Below are positions 42,818 to 51,451 of a DNA stretch of 51,451 nt, piece after piece. This DNA is from Thermomucor indicae-seudaticae (Eukaryota; Mucoromycota; Mucoromycetes; Mucorales; Lichtheimiaceae): assembly GCA_000787465.1 (NCBI GenBank), contig JSYX01000209.1, forward strand, positions 1-51,451. Direction: 5' to 3'. Positions within the stretch are counted from its first letter, which is position 1; the number at the start of each line of letters is the position of its first letter. Both the position numbers and the translations under genes were made by a program. The notes under the pieces are model-generated. The model ran no database searches, was not told the origin of the DNA, and saw only the letters and a program-made list of their open reading frames with translations.

Positions 42818-44990
42818 CTAATGATCGCCTGGAGGAATAATGCCGGGAATGACGTATTGCTCGAAGCAGGCCAGACAACCTATTAAGCAGACGAAAAAGA
42901 GGGAATGAAGAACAGTGCGCCGTAAGACGCGACCCTCTTGTCCACGCATGCCAATGGTTGAAACACCTGTTGTGAGTGTTTGAGGAGAGATCATCTTGGA
43001 TGTGACAGCGCCGCTAGAGTTAGTGGCAGCCATAAGGATAGACGAGAGACCGATTTCCTTTGCTGCGACAACTTGAAGGTTGCCGAATAGCGAATTGGCA
43101 GAAGTGTCACTGCCGGACAAGAAGCAGCCTAACCAGCCGATCCAGGCCGACAAGAAGGGGAACGCACGTCCTACTTGGGACAGGGTTAAACCGACTGTGT
43201 AGACGATGCCCGAGTAATTGTAAAGGTAGGCAAAGGCCATAATGAAAGAGACTGTCAGGTCGGCGAAAAAGAGCTGCTTCAGAGTATCCTTGAATGCATG
43301 CCAAAAGAGGAGACCAATGTTGGAAGGATAGTGGTCGCTGCTGCCATGATAGTGGTGGATCAGGACAATGATGTCAAAAAGTAGACCAGCGATGAGGATC
43401 GCGGTTCCTGTCGCGAGAGGCTGAAAGTCCCAAATGGCATCGTAGGGCTTCGCGTATAGAGTCAGCCAGATCTTGTCGTGAAGATGTGGCCAGGCGACCT
43501 GCTGCTCGCCCTGGCTTGCGACGTTGACAAAGGTCCAAATGATGACCATAATTACAATGAGAGCCCAAGGGCTCCATGCCAAGACGGCCTCGTACAGACT
43601 TGGTTTTTCCAATGGCACAACGGGCGGCTTTTGTACAGTTTCTTCTTCGTCCGTAATCCTGTTTGGGTCCACGTTTTCGATTTGTTGGGCTTCTTTCTTG
43701 GCTGGGTCGTCGGTGGTGGCTGTTGTTGTTGTTGCTGCTGCCGCTGCCAACACGGTAGCCTCAAACTCCTTGCGGTAAGGGGGTTTCCAGAATTGGACAA
43801 AGATGACGATCGAGATCAGGGAGACCAGTCCAGAAATCAAGTCGGGAAGTTCAGGACCGACTAGATTGGAAAATATACACTATTATTGCAAGGTTAAGTT
43901 TAATGGTTGCGACTTGCATATGCTTGCATGAATTACCTGAATAATGGCGAACGATAATCCAGCCACCAGAGAAAGAGGCCAACATTCCATGATACCAGCG
44001 CGAAATCCTGTGATCAATAATATGTATGAGTCAGTAGGGCCTTTGTGAATCACAGTCCAGACACTTACCGGCGAATAAGCATATCGCATATGATGGCAAT
44101 AGGAGACTGAGCAATGGAAGCTGACGACCAAGCATGGCCGAGATTGACCTTACTGGAAGTTGGGTGAGTTTTGCGAGAGTAGTGACTGGAATGCCGAGAG
44201 CACCGAATGCAACAGGCGTGGTATCAAACAGCAACACAAAGGACAACGCATCTATCGGTTTGAATCTAGTCAAACAGCCGAGTTAGCCCAAAATAGGTCA
44301 ATGCATGTTCTCCAACACACGTACCCTAAAGATACCAAGAGTGCTGAACAGATTGCACCTGGAGTACCAAAGCCAGCAACGCCTATTTCTTTCATGTCAG
44401 TGAAAAGAAAAAGGCGAAGGACTGTGAATTGATTTACCTTCCAGAACGGCACAAAAGCTGAACGCAACAAGCAGCAGATAGACCCGCTTATCAGCTGGAG
44501 CGTTGGTCAGCATCCAACGACGGAAGATGTCAAAAATTCCCGAGCGTACGGCGACATTATAAATATACCTGTACTCTATGTTGTGAATAATCACGCGTGG
44601 TTCAGTTGTATGATAAAGATGATTTACATTGCATTCAGTACGATCCACATGATTGGCCAGTTGGCAAAGACGAGACCGTTTGCGATAGCGGAAAAGGCTT
44701 GTTGAGCAGGCATATGCCAGGCAAAGATGGCAATGAAAATGCTACAAAAAGGAGTGAGTCAATAGGAAAGAAAAAAGAAAGGATCGACGTTTTTCTGATT
44801 ACCAGACGATCAGACCAGAAAATGCTGCATAATGTGCTGGTACGCGAAAAGCACCCAAGAGAACAAGGACAAGAATCAAAGGGATCAGACCGACAAAGAA
44901 AGAGCCGACCAGGCTGCCACCTATAGGCGCTAATTCTTGGACGAAATAGTTGTCGTATGCTTCCTGAGGTGCCACGGGGATATCAAGCAT
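42818..44990 (-). CDS. L-lactate permease (LctP family)
   Basis: Proton-coupled L-lactate or glycolate uptake carrier of the plasma membrane, a family mainly bacterial (LldP/GlcA). About eight exons; the last (43865-42818) covers the C-terminal half. Hydrophobic segments include GSFFVGLIPLILVLVLLGAF, AFSAIANGLVFANWPIMWIV, VRSGIFDIFRRWMLTNAP, VLEG then GVAGFGTPGAICSALLVSLG, IDALSFVLLFDTTPVAFGAL, CWPLSLVAGLSFAIIQ. The core signature is clear: FLSGSDTSANSLFGNLQ, AAKEIGLSSILMAATNSSGA, SKMISPQTLTTGVSTIGM. A ~60-residue hydrophilic, Ala/Thr-rich insertion with PAKKEAQQIENVDPNRI lies in the middle loop and is unlike bacterial homologues. A minus-strand TATA box lies 62-72 nt upstream. Transfer from bacteria, followed by intron gain, is inferred. 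Confidence 0.85.
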
Positions 44991-45051
44991 TCTCTGTAAA
45001 ATAAGAAAAAAAAAAGAGGAAGGAGGGCCTTCTTCACAGCGCCTTCCCCCC

Positions 45052-45062
45052 TTTTTTATATA
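45052..45062 (-). promoter_or_regulatory. TATA box (TATATAAAAAA) of lactate permease gene
   Basis: On the minus strand, about 65 nt upstream of the ATG at 44990, followed by a GGGGGG run. Together they form a plausible inducible-type core promoter for a nutrient carrier. Confidence 0.6.
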
Positions 45063-46314
45063 GACCGTTTTTCTTTTTTCCGGTGACGATGACAGGAAGT
45101 TCTCCACAGTAACCAGTTGGTATCCGGAGTTATCTTTTTTTCTCAGCTTTTTTGTGGGGTAATAGTGTGGGAATCCTGGTGATTCCCAACGCTACGTCAT
45201 ACAATCTGTTACCAGGAAACACCCAGAACGCGCGTTATTGAAATGATCCTTATTTGTATTTTGCATCGATTATACAGATCGAGCTGTACAGATTACATAC
45301 AACAAGGGATGTCTTTGCTGTTTTCCCGCGCACGCATAAAGAGTAGGACAGAGGGAACTGAAGGGGGAGGGGTCTTGCGGCATGTGAACACTTGGCTGCA
45401 TGTTTGCTGACAAAGCTTTTCCCAAATTCCGTTTCCCGGATCACAGAATATCCAAGCAGCAGAAACATGTTTTTATGGCGTTAGCAAGTTACAAACCAAG
45501 CCAAACCAGTGATCTGGTCCAGAGGGAGAAATATGCTTTGAACAGATATGCAGGTTAACTGTCACTGTATTTAACCATCGCCAGGGAGCGGCCACGGCCG
45601 AAGTATCAATGCAGACCATTCCTCAGAAACATCACTTTAGGGGTTTGAAACTTTGAAAACTTGCAGACAACACAAAGAATCTGCTCCTTTTACTCAGCCG
45701 ACAAGGCCTGTGTCACTACAGACACCTGAAGCTTAGAAGAGCGTTTACTGTTATGAACCACCGATCGAAAGTCAAACTTTCTTTGAAAGGAGTATTAACG
45801 GCGGCAAGTATGAGGATCGTTGATAAGCAGAATAGGGTGCTGCGCGATATACGCAGTCCATGGATCATCGAAAAGAACTCCAACACACTACATGGGGGCG
45901 GCAGGCAACAACAGCGATTGGAGAAAGCCAACTAAAAGGAAAAGCCTATAGGCTTACAAGCCTCTTCATGTCCATCAGTTTGGTTGCTTTGTAACTCTGG
46001 TATGTCCACCTTCCAAAGTTATGTCAGTGGATTGGGGGGTTAATCAACGTTATTGCCCACGATATTCGCAAAGTCTGGGGGAGCGACATGCAAAGGTTTT
46101 CCCTGGAGTGCCCAATGTCAAGCTATACATACAAAAACGTAACGGCAAAGATTGAACATCCGAGTCCCAAGGACCAGGTATGCGTTTCCAAAACTGGTAA
46201 TACCGGGTTACACGGACACATCTGGAAGACATACATGAGAAAAAACAGAAGATCCTTTAGAATTGTAAGCGTGGATTCCGGGGTTTTATACTGCAGGTTT
46301 TTTTATTGAGCAAT
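45063..46314. other. 1.25-kb intergenic region, nothing recognised
   Basis: Upstream regulatory space of the permease gene on its left and 3' region of the dehydrogenase on its right. Short frames only, none with recognised similarity; no repeat seen. Confidence 0.45.
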
Positions 46315-47444
46315 TTACAGTCTTGAATTGTTTTGGATGGCGCCGCCGTCCACAACAATAGTGGCGCCGCTCGTATAGTTACCGGCGCGGGAAGCAAGAT
46401 AGATACAAGTGCCTTCGAGATGCTGGTAAATAATCGAGCACAGACAAAGAGTTACATGTGACATGAACGTACCAGCGATATCCTCCGGGGAACCGATTCT
46501 GCCGACGGGCACGCGTGCGGTAATCTCATCTCCATGTTTACGCAGCGTCTCTGCCATCATCTTGGAAGGGAAAGAGCCAGGCGCGATGGCGTTGACGAGG
46601 ATGCCTTCTTTTCCGAGACGGGCGGCCAAGTGACGGCTCATGTGGTGGATGGCAGCTTTGGAAGCAGAGTATGCGTAGGTTTCGAATCCAGGGACCTGTA
46701 TACGAGTCAGGGACCGTGGTCGCCGACACATGTGTGTAAAAAGATCATTTACCGTGACGCCGTTAATAGAGCCAATGTTGATAACGCGTGAAGGGTTCTC
46801 GCGACTTGCTTCGGCTCGCAAAAGGGGCAGGCAGCTGGCAAAGAAAAAAGTCAGCAAGATCGTGAATCGCAGTTCTCTACCAAACTACGCACGCCTGGGT
46901 CAAGCTAAAGACACGAATGACATTCAGGTTCATGACCTTTTGAAAGGCGGCATCTGGATATTCATCAAGAGGGGCACCCCATGTCGCGCCGGCATTGTTG
47001 ACCAGGACGTCCAGATCTGTTGGAGGGGCCATGAGCATATGTCCCGTTTTATATGGCTCTGTTACTGACGGGTTTCATGCTTTGACAATTCTTGTACCAA
47101 TTTCTTGATGTCTTCCAGTTTCTGTAAATCGGCGGGCAGGGCGATGCAGGTGCCTGGGCCGAGGGCGGTCAATTTGGCAGCAACCTGTTCGTTCGTCTGT
47201 CTATATCCGGTTCTGCTGTGTTCTTTTAACAAAAAGCAGCTCACCTCATTGCAAGCCTTTGCAGATCGGCTAGTAATGTAGACTTTGGCGCCAGCTTGGA
47301 CAAATCCCTGAGAACATTGAGTGTTGATGAATTGCGCGAGGGGAGCAAGTACTCACGGTCGCAATCATCTCGCCAATGCCACGGGAGCCGCCGGTGACGA
47401 GGACCACCTTGTCCTTTACACTAAACAGAGCGTCGATATCCATT
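46315..47444 (-). CDS. Short-chain dehydrogenase/reductase, FabG/RhlG-like
   Basis: NAD(P)-dependent oxidoreductase of the classical SDR family. About six exons. The Rossmann motif is VVLVTGGSRGIGEMIA (TGxxxGIG) close to the start MDIDALFSVKDK, followed by GFVQAGAKVYITSRSAKACNE. The NNAG motif is LDVLVNNAGATWG; the active-site Ser strand is RVINIGSINGVTV, and the Tyr-Lys pair is YAYSASKAAIHHMS. The C-terminal part, NAIAPGSFPSKMM, VGRIGSPEDIAGTCIYLASR and GATIVVDGG, is typical. The position of Ser-Tyr-Lys fits full activity. Substrate is unknown; a basic residue in TSRSAK after the second strand favours NADPH. Start is the ATG at 47444. Confidence 0.9.
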
Positions 47445-47667
47445 GTATGTATGTCTAGAAAGAATGCGGGGTATCCGCCTTTTTGAAGTGCCCACAAAAT
47501 TACGGCTGACTAACGGGATTTTGCATGGACCCGTTTGCACGACCGAGTTTGGCCATTTTCAAGGGAAAACCAAAAACGCGAACCTGCACTTCATGCTACA
47601 AGACGCCGCGGCTCCCGTTAGTATCAAGTAATGTGCGATACCTCGACAAAAGTATTACGGATCATAG
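47445..47667. other. Promoter region of the dehydrogenase gene
   Basis: 223 bp upstream of the SDR start. No TATA box recognised. Confidence 0.4.
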
Positions 47668-48100
47668 TCAGTAAGCGGTGGTATCTTGTATGATGACGCC
47701 TAAAATTGGTCTACGAGGAGCATCTAAAGAAAACGTTTTGACAATGACGTGTCCATCAATGGAAGCAAGGCCCTTGCGTCCAGGATAAATGGCGGATTGC
47801 CACTGCCTCATGGTTACCTGGCCCTCCAAATCTTGCGCATGATTTATGGTCACCCTATGAATTCTGTGGTGGGAGATCTTACTCCAACTGTCGTTAAAGC
47901 TACTAGAAGACAGTGTCCAGAGACAATCAAAAGCAGTAGCATATGGTCCACGGAGGAATACCGTTCATTGTAAATGTCAGTGGCTACTTTAGTAGTTATA
48001 TAACAAGAAAAGCTTCCATAGAAACAACAGGCCAACAAATTCTAACGGAGAGCAGGCCCATGCGCATGCACTCACACTCGCCATGCAAAAAAGGGCCATC
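47668..48100 (-). CDS. Possible small spliced gene, unknown
   Basis: The last exon (about 47895-47668) reads SWSKISHHRIHRVTINHAQD, then LEGQVTMRQWQSAIYPGRKG and DGHVIVKTFSLDAPRRPIL, a frame with protein-like composition ending at a stop at 47668. Upstream the frames TDIYNERYSSVDHMLLLL and a candidate ATG near 47960 do not join it by an obvious phase-consistent intron. Might be a small gene or a fragment; I do not recognise a family. Confidence 0.28.
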
Positions 48101-48187
48101 ACAGTCGACACTCGTTTCCAAACGTTTCGGCAAATGACAACGAAAACAAAGCGCTATCCACACGATGTGTCAATTGACGATACAGAG

Positions 48188-48212
48188 TGATATATATATA
48201 TAGAGAGAGGGA
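48188..48212. repeat. (TA)n/(GA)n microsatellite 3' of WDR70
   Basis: Alternating TATATATATATA followed by GAGAGAGG, just after the WDR70 stop codon on the minus strand. Confidence 0.7.
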
Positions 48213-48219
48213 GACAGTC

Positions 48220-50578
48220 TTATTTCTTTCTGCTGTCGGTATCTTCCTCTTCCGGTATATCCGAAAATATAGGCTTTGGTTGTGTCTTTTTGTACACTAA
48301 TCAAGATACGGTATTAGTTTCCGTAGCGATATTCATTTGTCTTCCCTTTACACAACTTACAATTGTTGACCCACATGGGTTCTTTCTCTGCAATTTCGGC
48401 GTACTTGAGCAGTGCTTCCCGCGGATCTTCGTCTAATTGGTGCGAAAAATAGTTAGAAATGTACAAAGTATAATTTCTCATCTTATAAACCATTTGTTTT
48501 ACCTCTTGTGGTATCCTTTCTGAAACTGGCGATAACTGCTTGCTGCTCGTTTGTTCCCACACGACCACCCTTTCCAGGGCCATTGACCGGTAGTTCTAAA
48601 GGTGTGTAAGTGACAAGTTTGGGCATAACCAGATTTACACGTACCTGGTCGATGGGATATCTTTGGATCTTTTCGCAGTTTCTCTCTCTTTCGCTTTGAG
48701 CTTCTTGGCTGGTCGTCCTTAAACATCGGCAACGCGTGTGGTGTGATAATAGGTCGATCAATCTCAAAGTCATCCACGGCACGCTTCTTCGGTTCTTTCA
48801 CGACACATAGCTTGGCACCACGAACAGAATGCGTAGGGCTGTAAAAGACTGCCACAGATCCGTCCGCGCTTCCGGTTATAATCTAAACAAATGTCAGTCC
48901 ATCGGTGCTATGGCTTCATATACTTCCATATGCATTTCTTACCTGGTTTATGCGAGGATGCCATATCACTCTTATTACGCTAGATTGTGTGATACCTGAT
49001 CCAGCGTTTAGTAACACACCGTTGAAAGCAACGATACTTGAGACTTACTCATAGTCCGGTGTATTTCCAGAGTGTCTCGATCCAGGATGACAAGCTTTCC
49101 GTATCCCTGGCCCTTGGGCACCGACGTTCCTAGCGATCACACGAGTGAGATAACTGAATGCTTTCTACTTATAGAAATTGTATGCTACGCACCAGTTAAT
49201 ATCAAGCGCTCGTCAGGGCTGAAAATAACGTTGGTCTCTGGATTAACGTTGTCCAGATTTTCTGCCACCTTGACCGGGCTCTTGAGGCTCCGTATATCCC
49301 AGACTTTGGGAATCTCGTTAATTCCACGAGCCATCATCCTTGGCACGAGCCACCTTACCTTTAACTGTATCATCTCCTCCTCTGCTAACCATTGTATGTC
49401 CGTCACGGGAAAACAATATGGATGATGTTTCGGTAGATTTTTGGTGAGCTTCCGGAATTGAAAAGGACGGCCGCAGGAAGGGGCCGTTCGAAGGCCAGAG
49501 ATGTAGCGAGCCATCCTGGAATGCACCAGCGATCCATTTGGCGTCTGTACTATACGCAACCGTTGTGGCAGGCGATCGTCCACCGCGCTCGCGCGATTTG
49601 TGCACAATAACCGACTTCTGCTTCCGCTTTCGATCGACGTCCCAGATACGGATTGTGCCATCCTGAGAAGAAGTAGCGAAAAACTGCCGATCTGTAGGGT
49701 GCCATGTGCCTGCCGTAAGCGCAGCAACGTGACCATCCGTATGGCGCAAATCTCTAATGTATGGGTCACCCTTGATATACTCGCACAATTCCGATCCATC
49801 TCGATCAAGCAACTTGGCGCGGGCGCTTCCAGATATGACCAAGAAAGAGTCCCCTGTTAAAGAGTACTGCAGGTCGTGAATCTGATTTCCTCCACAGGGT
49901 TCAATGCTGCGGAACGGACGAAACGATTGATTCATGCCCTGGAAATCCCAGAATTTGACTTCATAGTCGTATCCACCCGTAATAAGCCGCGCGCCTGCTG
50001 GATCCAATGTCATTGCAGAAACAGCTCGGGTGTGATCCAATAGTTTGATTTCGTGCGTGATCGGCAGCATATTCGAGATTCCAAGTTCCTCCTCTTCTTC
50101 TTCTTCTTCATCGTCTTCAGAAGTATATTCATCGCTACTATCGTGGCTGTCGGCTTTAGTTACTTTTTTGGCGGTGCTGTCAACGTCTTTCGATTCGATC
50201 CGTTGTCGTTTCAGTTCTTCTTCATCGTTGACTGCCTATCTCCACAAGATTAGTATCAACATTTGGGCATTACAAGACAGAAATCTTATTCATACTGTTC
50301 GCTTTGTCTGCTCGAACTTTTTTCGGACGTCTTGCTTCTCTTCTTTCTTTCCAAAAGAGGTCGGCAGAAATTCGCGCAAGACGTCCCATTCCGATTCCGA
50401 TTCCTGATCGGTGCCAGACGTTTTTTTGTCTCCATTTCTGGAAGGCGCAGCATTGCTGCTTTTTCCAAAGGATTTCGGTAAGAAGTTTGCTAGATCGTCA
50501 CCCTATGGAGACCAAACAGGGAAAATTAACTTCATTATTGCACACATGTGGAGATCGACTACTTACGAGATCTGACAT
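48220..50578 (-). CDS. WDR70: WD40-repeat protein WDR70 homologue
   Basis: WDR70 is a conserved nuclear WD40 protein that works with the Cul4-Ddb1 ubiquitin ligase, for example to promote H2B ubiquitylation and resection at DNA breaks. About seven introns. N-terminus: MSDLGDDLANFLPKSFGKS, then REFLPTSFGKKEEKQDV and KKFEQTKRTV, a family landmark, then an acidic stretch (SEDDEEEEEEEE). WD repeats: LPITHEIKLLDHTRAVSAM, DPAGARLITGGYDYEVKFWD, LQYSLTGDSFLVISGSARAK, HVAALTAGTWHPTDRQFFAT, SQDGTIRIWDVDRKRKQKSV, TVAYSTDAKWIAGAFQDGSL, FSRDGHTMVSRGGDDTVK, VWDIRSLKSPVKVAENL. The C-terminus has the characteristic WDR70 end: EDPREALLKYAEIAEKEPMW and KTQPKPIFSDIPEEED. The ATG at 50578 is preferred; an in-frame ATG at 50623 would add 15 residues. 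Confidence 0.9.
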
Positions 50579-50708
50579 GGTTCGGATATAAGTGTTCCGA
50601 AGCGGAGCGGCTTGATTATCCATTTTAAATTTCAGGTCTGAGACCAGACCACTTGCAAGACCTGTAGATGCCTGGCTAACCGTTCGTCGTACGCAATTGA
50701 TGGCAATT

Positions 50709-51150
50709 TTAAATAGAGACACAGGAAGCTCTATAATTCCTTCTCGAAAGGCGTAGCTTACGTCTTATGTTGTCTTTGGACGTTTTATTACCTCTGAACG
50801 CTACGTTGCACGGCGCCGTGAGCTGATCTGGGCCATCCGCTGTAACACTTTTTATACGCTTCATGTCGTTACAAAAGACCATTGCACTAAGACTATAGTT
50901 TCTTCCCTGCCAGTCAGAAAATCTTGACTGAGACAACGTGGTTTCGTTCCTAGTGGGTTCGTCGACGAACCCACAACAGTCGGGAAATCCGCTTACTAGG
51001 TTCACTGATTTCCTGTGTGATACGCGCCGTCATGGGCTTAAAGGCAGACATAGTTTTAGAAACAATCTTCAGATGGTCAGTACCGCAGTCAGCAGGTTTG
51101 GCGTCGCTGGCTCCAGGGCGCGGGAAAACAGGTTGCAAAAAAGGCAACAG
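50709..51150 (-). pseudogene. Decayed PIF/Harbinger-type transposase fragment
   Basis: The minus-strand frame 51005-50709 reads FPDCCGFVDEPTRNETT, then NYSLSAMVFCNDMKRIKSV and TADGPDQLT. This resembles the DDE_4 (PIF/Harbinger) transposase core, where FPDCCGFVDGT holds the first catalytic Asp and AMVVCD--K-I-----GWPGS follows; here GFVDEPT keeps the Asp but the motif after it has decayed. Upstream in another frame KPMTARITQEISEPSKRI could be the preceding helix, with at least one frame change between. No complete frame or terminal repeat is visible. Family is recalled from motif, moderately sure. Confidence 0.5.
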
Positions 51151-51315
51151 TCGTCGCTGGTGGCACCGACGAATTGCAGATTATTGGTGAACCAAGTATT
51201 CAATGGAAGCACGGTTGTTGCTGCTTTGAAGAAACAACTTGTCTTTCGCAGTATTACATATCACAACACCGCGGTGACTACGGCGGGAAAGTGCGGGTAT
51301 TGCTGCGGATATAAT

Positions 51316-51333
51316 GCGGATTTCATAATCCGC
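51316..51333. repeat. Small inverted repeat GCGGAT-ATCCGC
   Basis: Six-base arms around a six-base loop, with two more TGCGGA units at 51304 and 51343. Probably part of the transposon-rich right edge. Confidence 0.5.
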
Positions 51334-51360
51334 GCCACGGGGTGCGGAATAAGTCCATAT

Positions 51361-51451
51361 TAGGGTTCCGGACCAGAGCTCTGGTCTCTGGTTCTGGTCT
51401 GGTTTAAACCACAGCAGATTGGAGATTTCTCTGCTCTGGTTCTGCTCTGGT
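51361..51451. repeat. Start of a repeat-rich element cut by the window end
   Basis: Begins TAGGGTTCCGGACCAG and is made of CTCTGGT/CCAGAGC units in both orientations (51373-51402 and 51430-51451). The first bases resemble the end of the 4078-4249 element. Its other end lies outside the window. Confidence 0.45.

Overview
This window comes from a eukaryotic nuclear genome, most likely an early-diverging (zygomycete) fungus of the Mucoromycota. Most genes carry several short GT-AG introns (about 40-75 nt), intergenic spaces are compact, and the gene set is fungal: a DASH-complex subunit, the fungal form of arginyltransferase, PPR proteins for mitochondrial RNA, and a bacterial-type L-lactate permease of the kind seen in zygomycetes. 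Genus cannot be decided from the sequence alone. No rRNA, tRNA or CRISPR array was recognised. Gene models below were spliced by hand from reading frames and consensus splice sites, so exon edges are predictions.

Layout. 0.3-2.3 kb: Spp1/CFP1-like PHD protein of the COMPASS H3K4 methyltransferase (minus). 2.5-9.2 kb: accessory, gene-poor stretch with a decayed Tc1/mariner-type transposase, a 172-bp MITE-like element, two spliced or partly broken genes of an unknown (probably zygomycete-specific) family, and a possible LTR/primer-binding-site fragment. 9.2-11.2 kb: an unidentified 541-aa multi-pass membrane protein in 8 exons. 13.3-14.1 kb: KEOPS subunit Cgi121 in 5 exons. 16.0-16.7 kb: a very small gene with a strong TATA box that encodes a 27-aa CCHC zinc-knuckle peptide. 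18.2-20.7 kb: a secreted Kre9/Knh1-type Ig-fold protein and arginyltransferase Ate1. 21.2-23.0 kb: CNNM/Mam3-type DUF21-CBS membrane protein. 23.3-27.2 kb: Golgi tether subunit Cog3, divergent from the kinetochore DASH subunit Dad4.

27.3-37.8 kb is dominated by mitochondrial genes: ribosome-silencing factor RsfS/MALSU1-like, ribosomal protein uS12m, a 531-aa PPR protein, ATP synthase beta subunit Atp2, then a sphingomyelin-synthase-like enzyme, and a 1061-aa PPR protein. Several share short divergent promoters or sit close in tandem. Together they cover mitoribosome assembly, mitochondrial translation or RNA handling, and the OXPHOS product.

38-51.5 kb: a 152-bp MITE with near-perfect 26-bp inverted repeats, a Sec14/CRAL-TRIO lipid-transfer protein, a small DUF3245-type nuclear protein, an L-lactate permease (LctP), a short-chain dehydrogenase, the WD40 protein WDR70, and at the right edge a decayed PIF/Harbinger-type transposase followed by the start of another repeat-rich element. 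No single undescribed defence or biosynthetic system is evident. The most unusual objects are the micro zinc-knuckle gene, the two MITE types, the unknown membrane protein and the unknown gene family at 4.5-6.6 kb.
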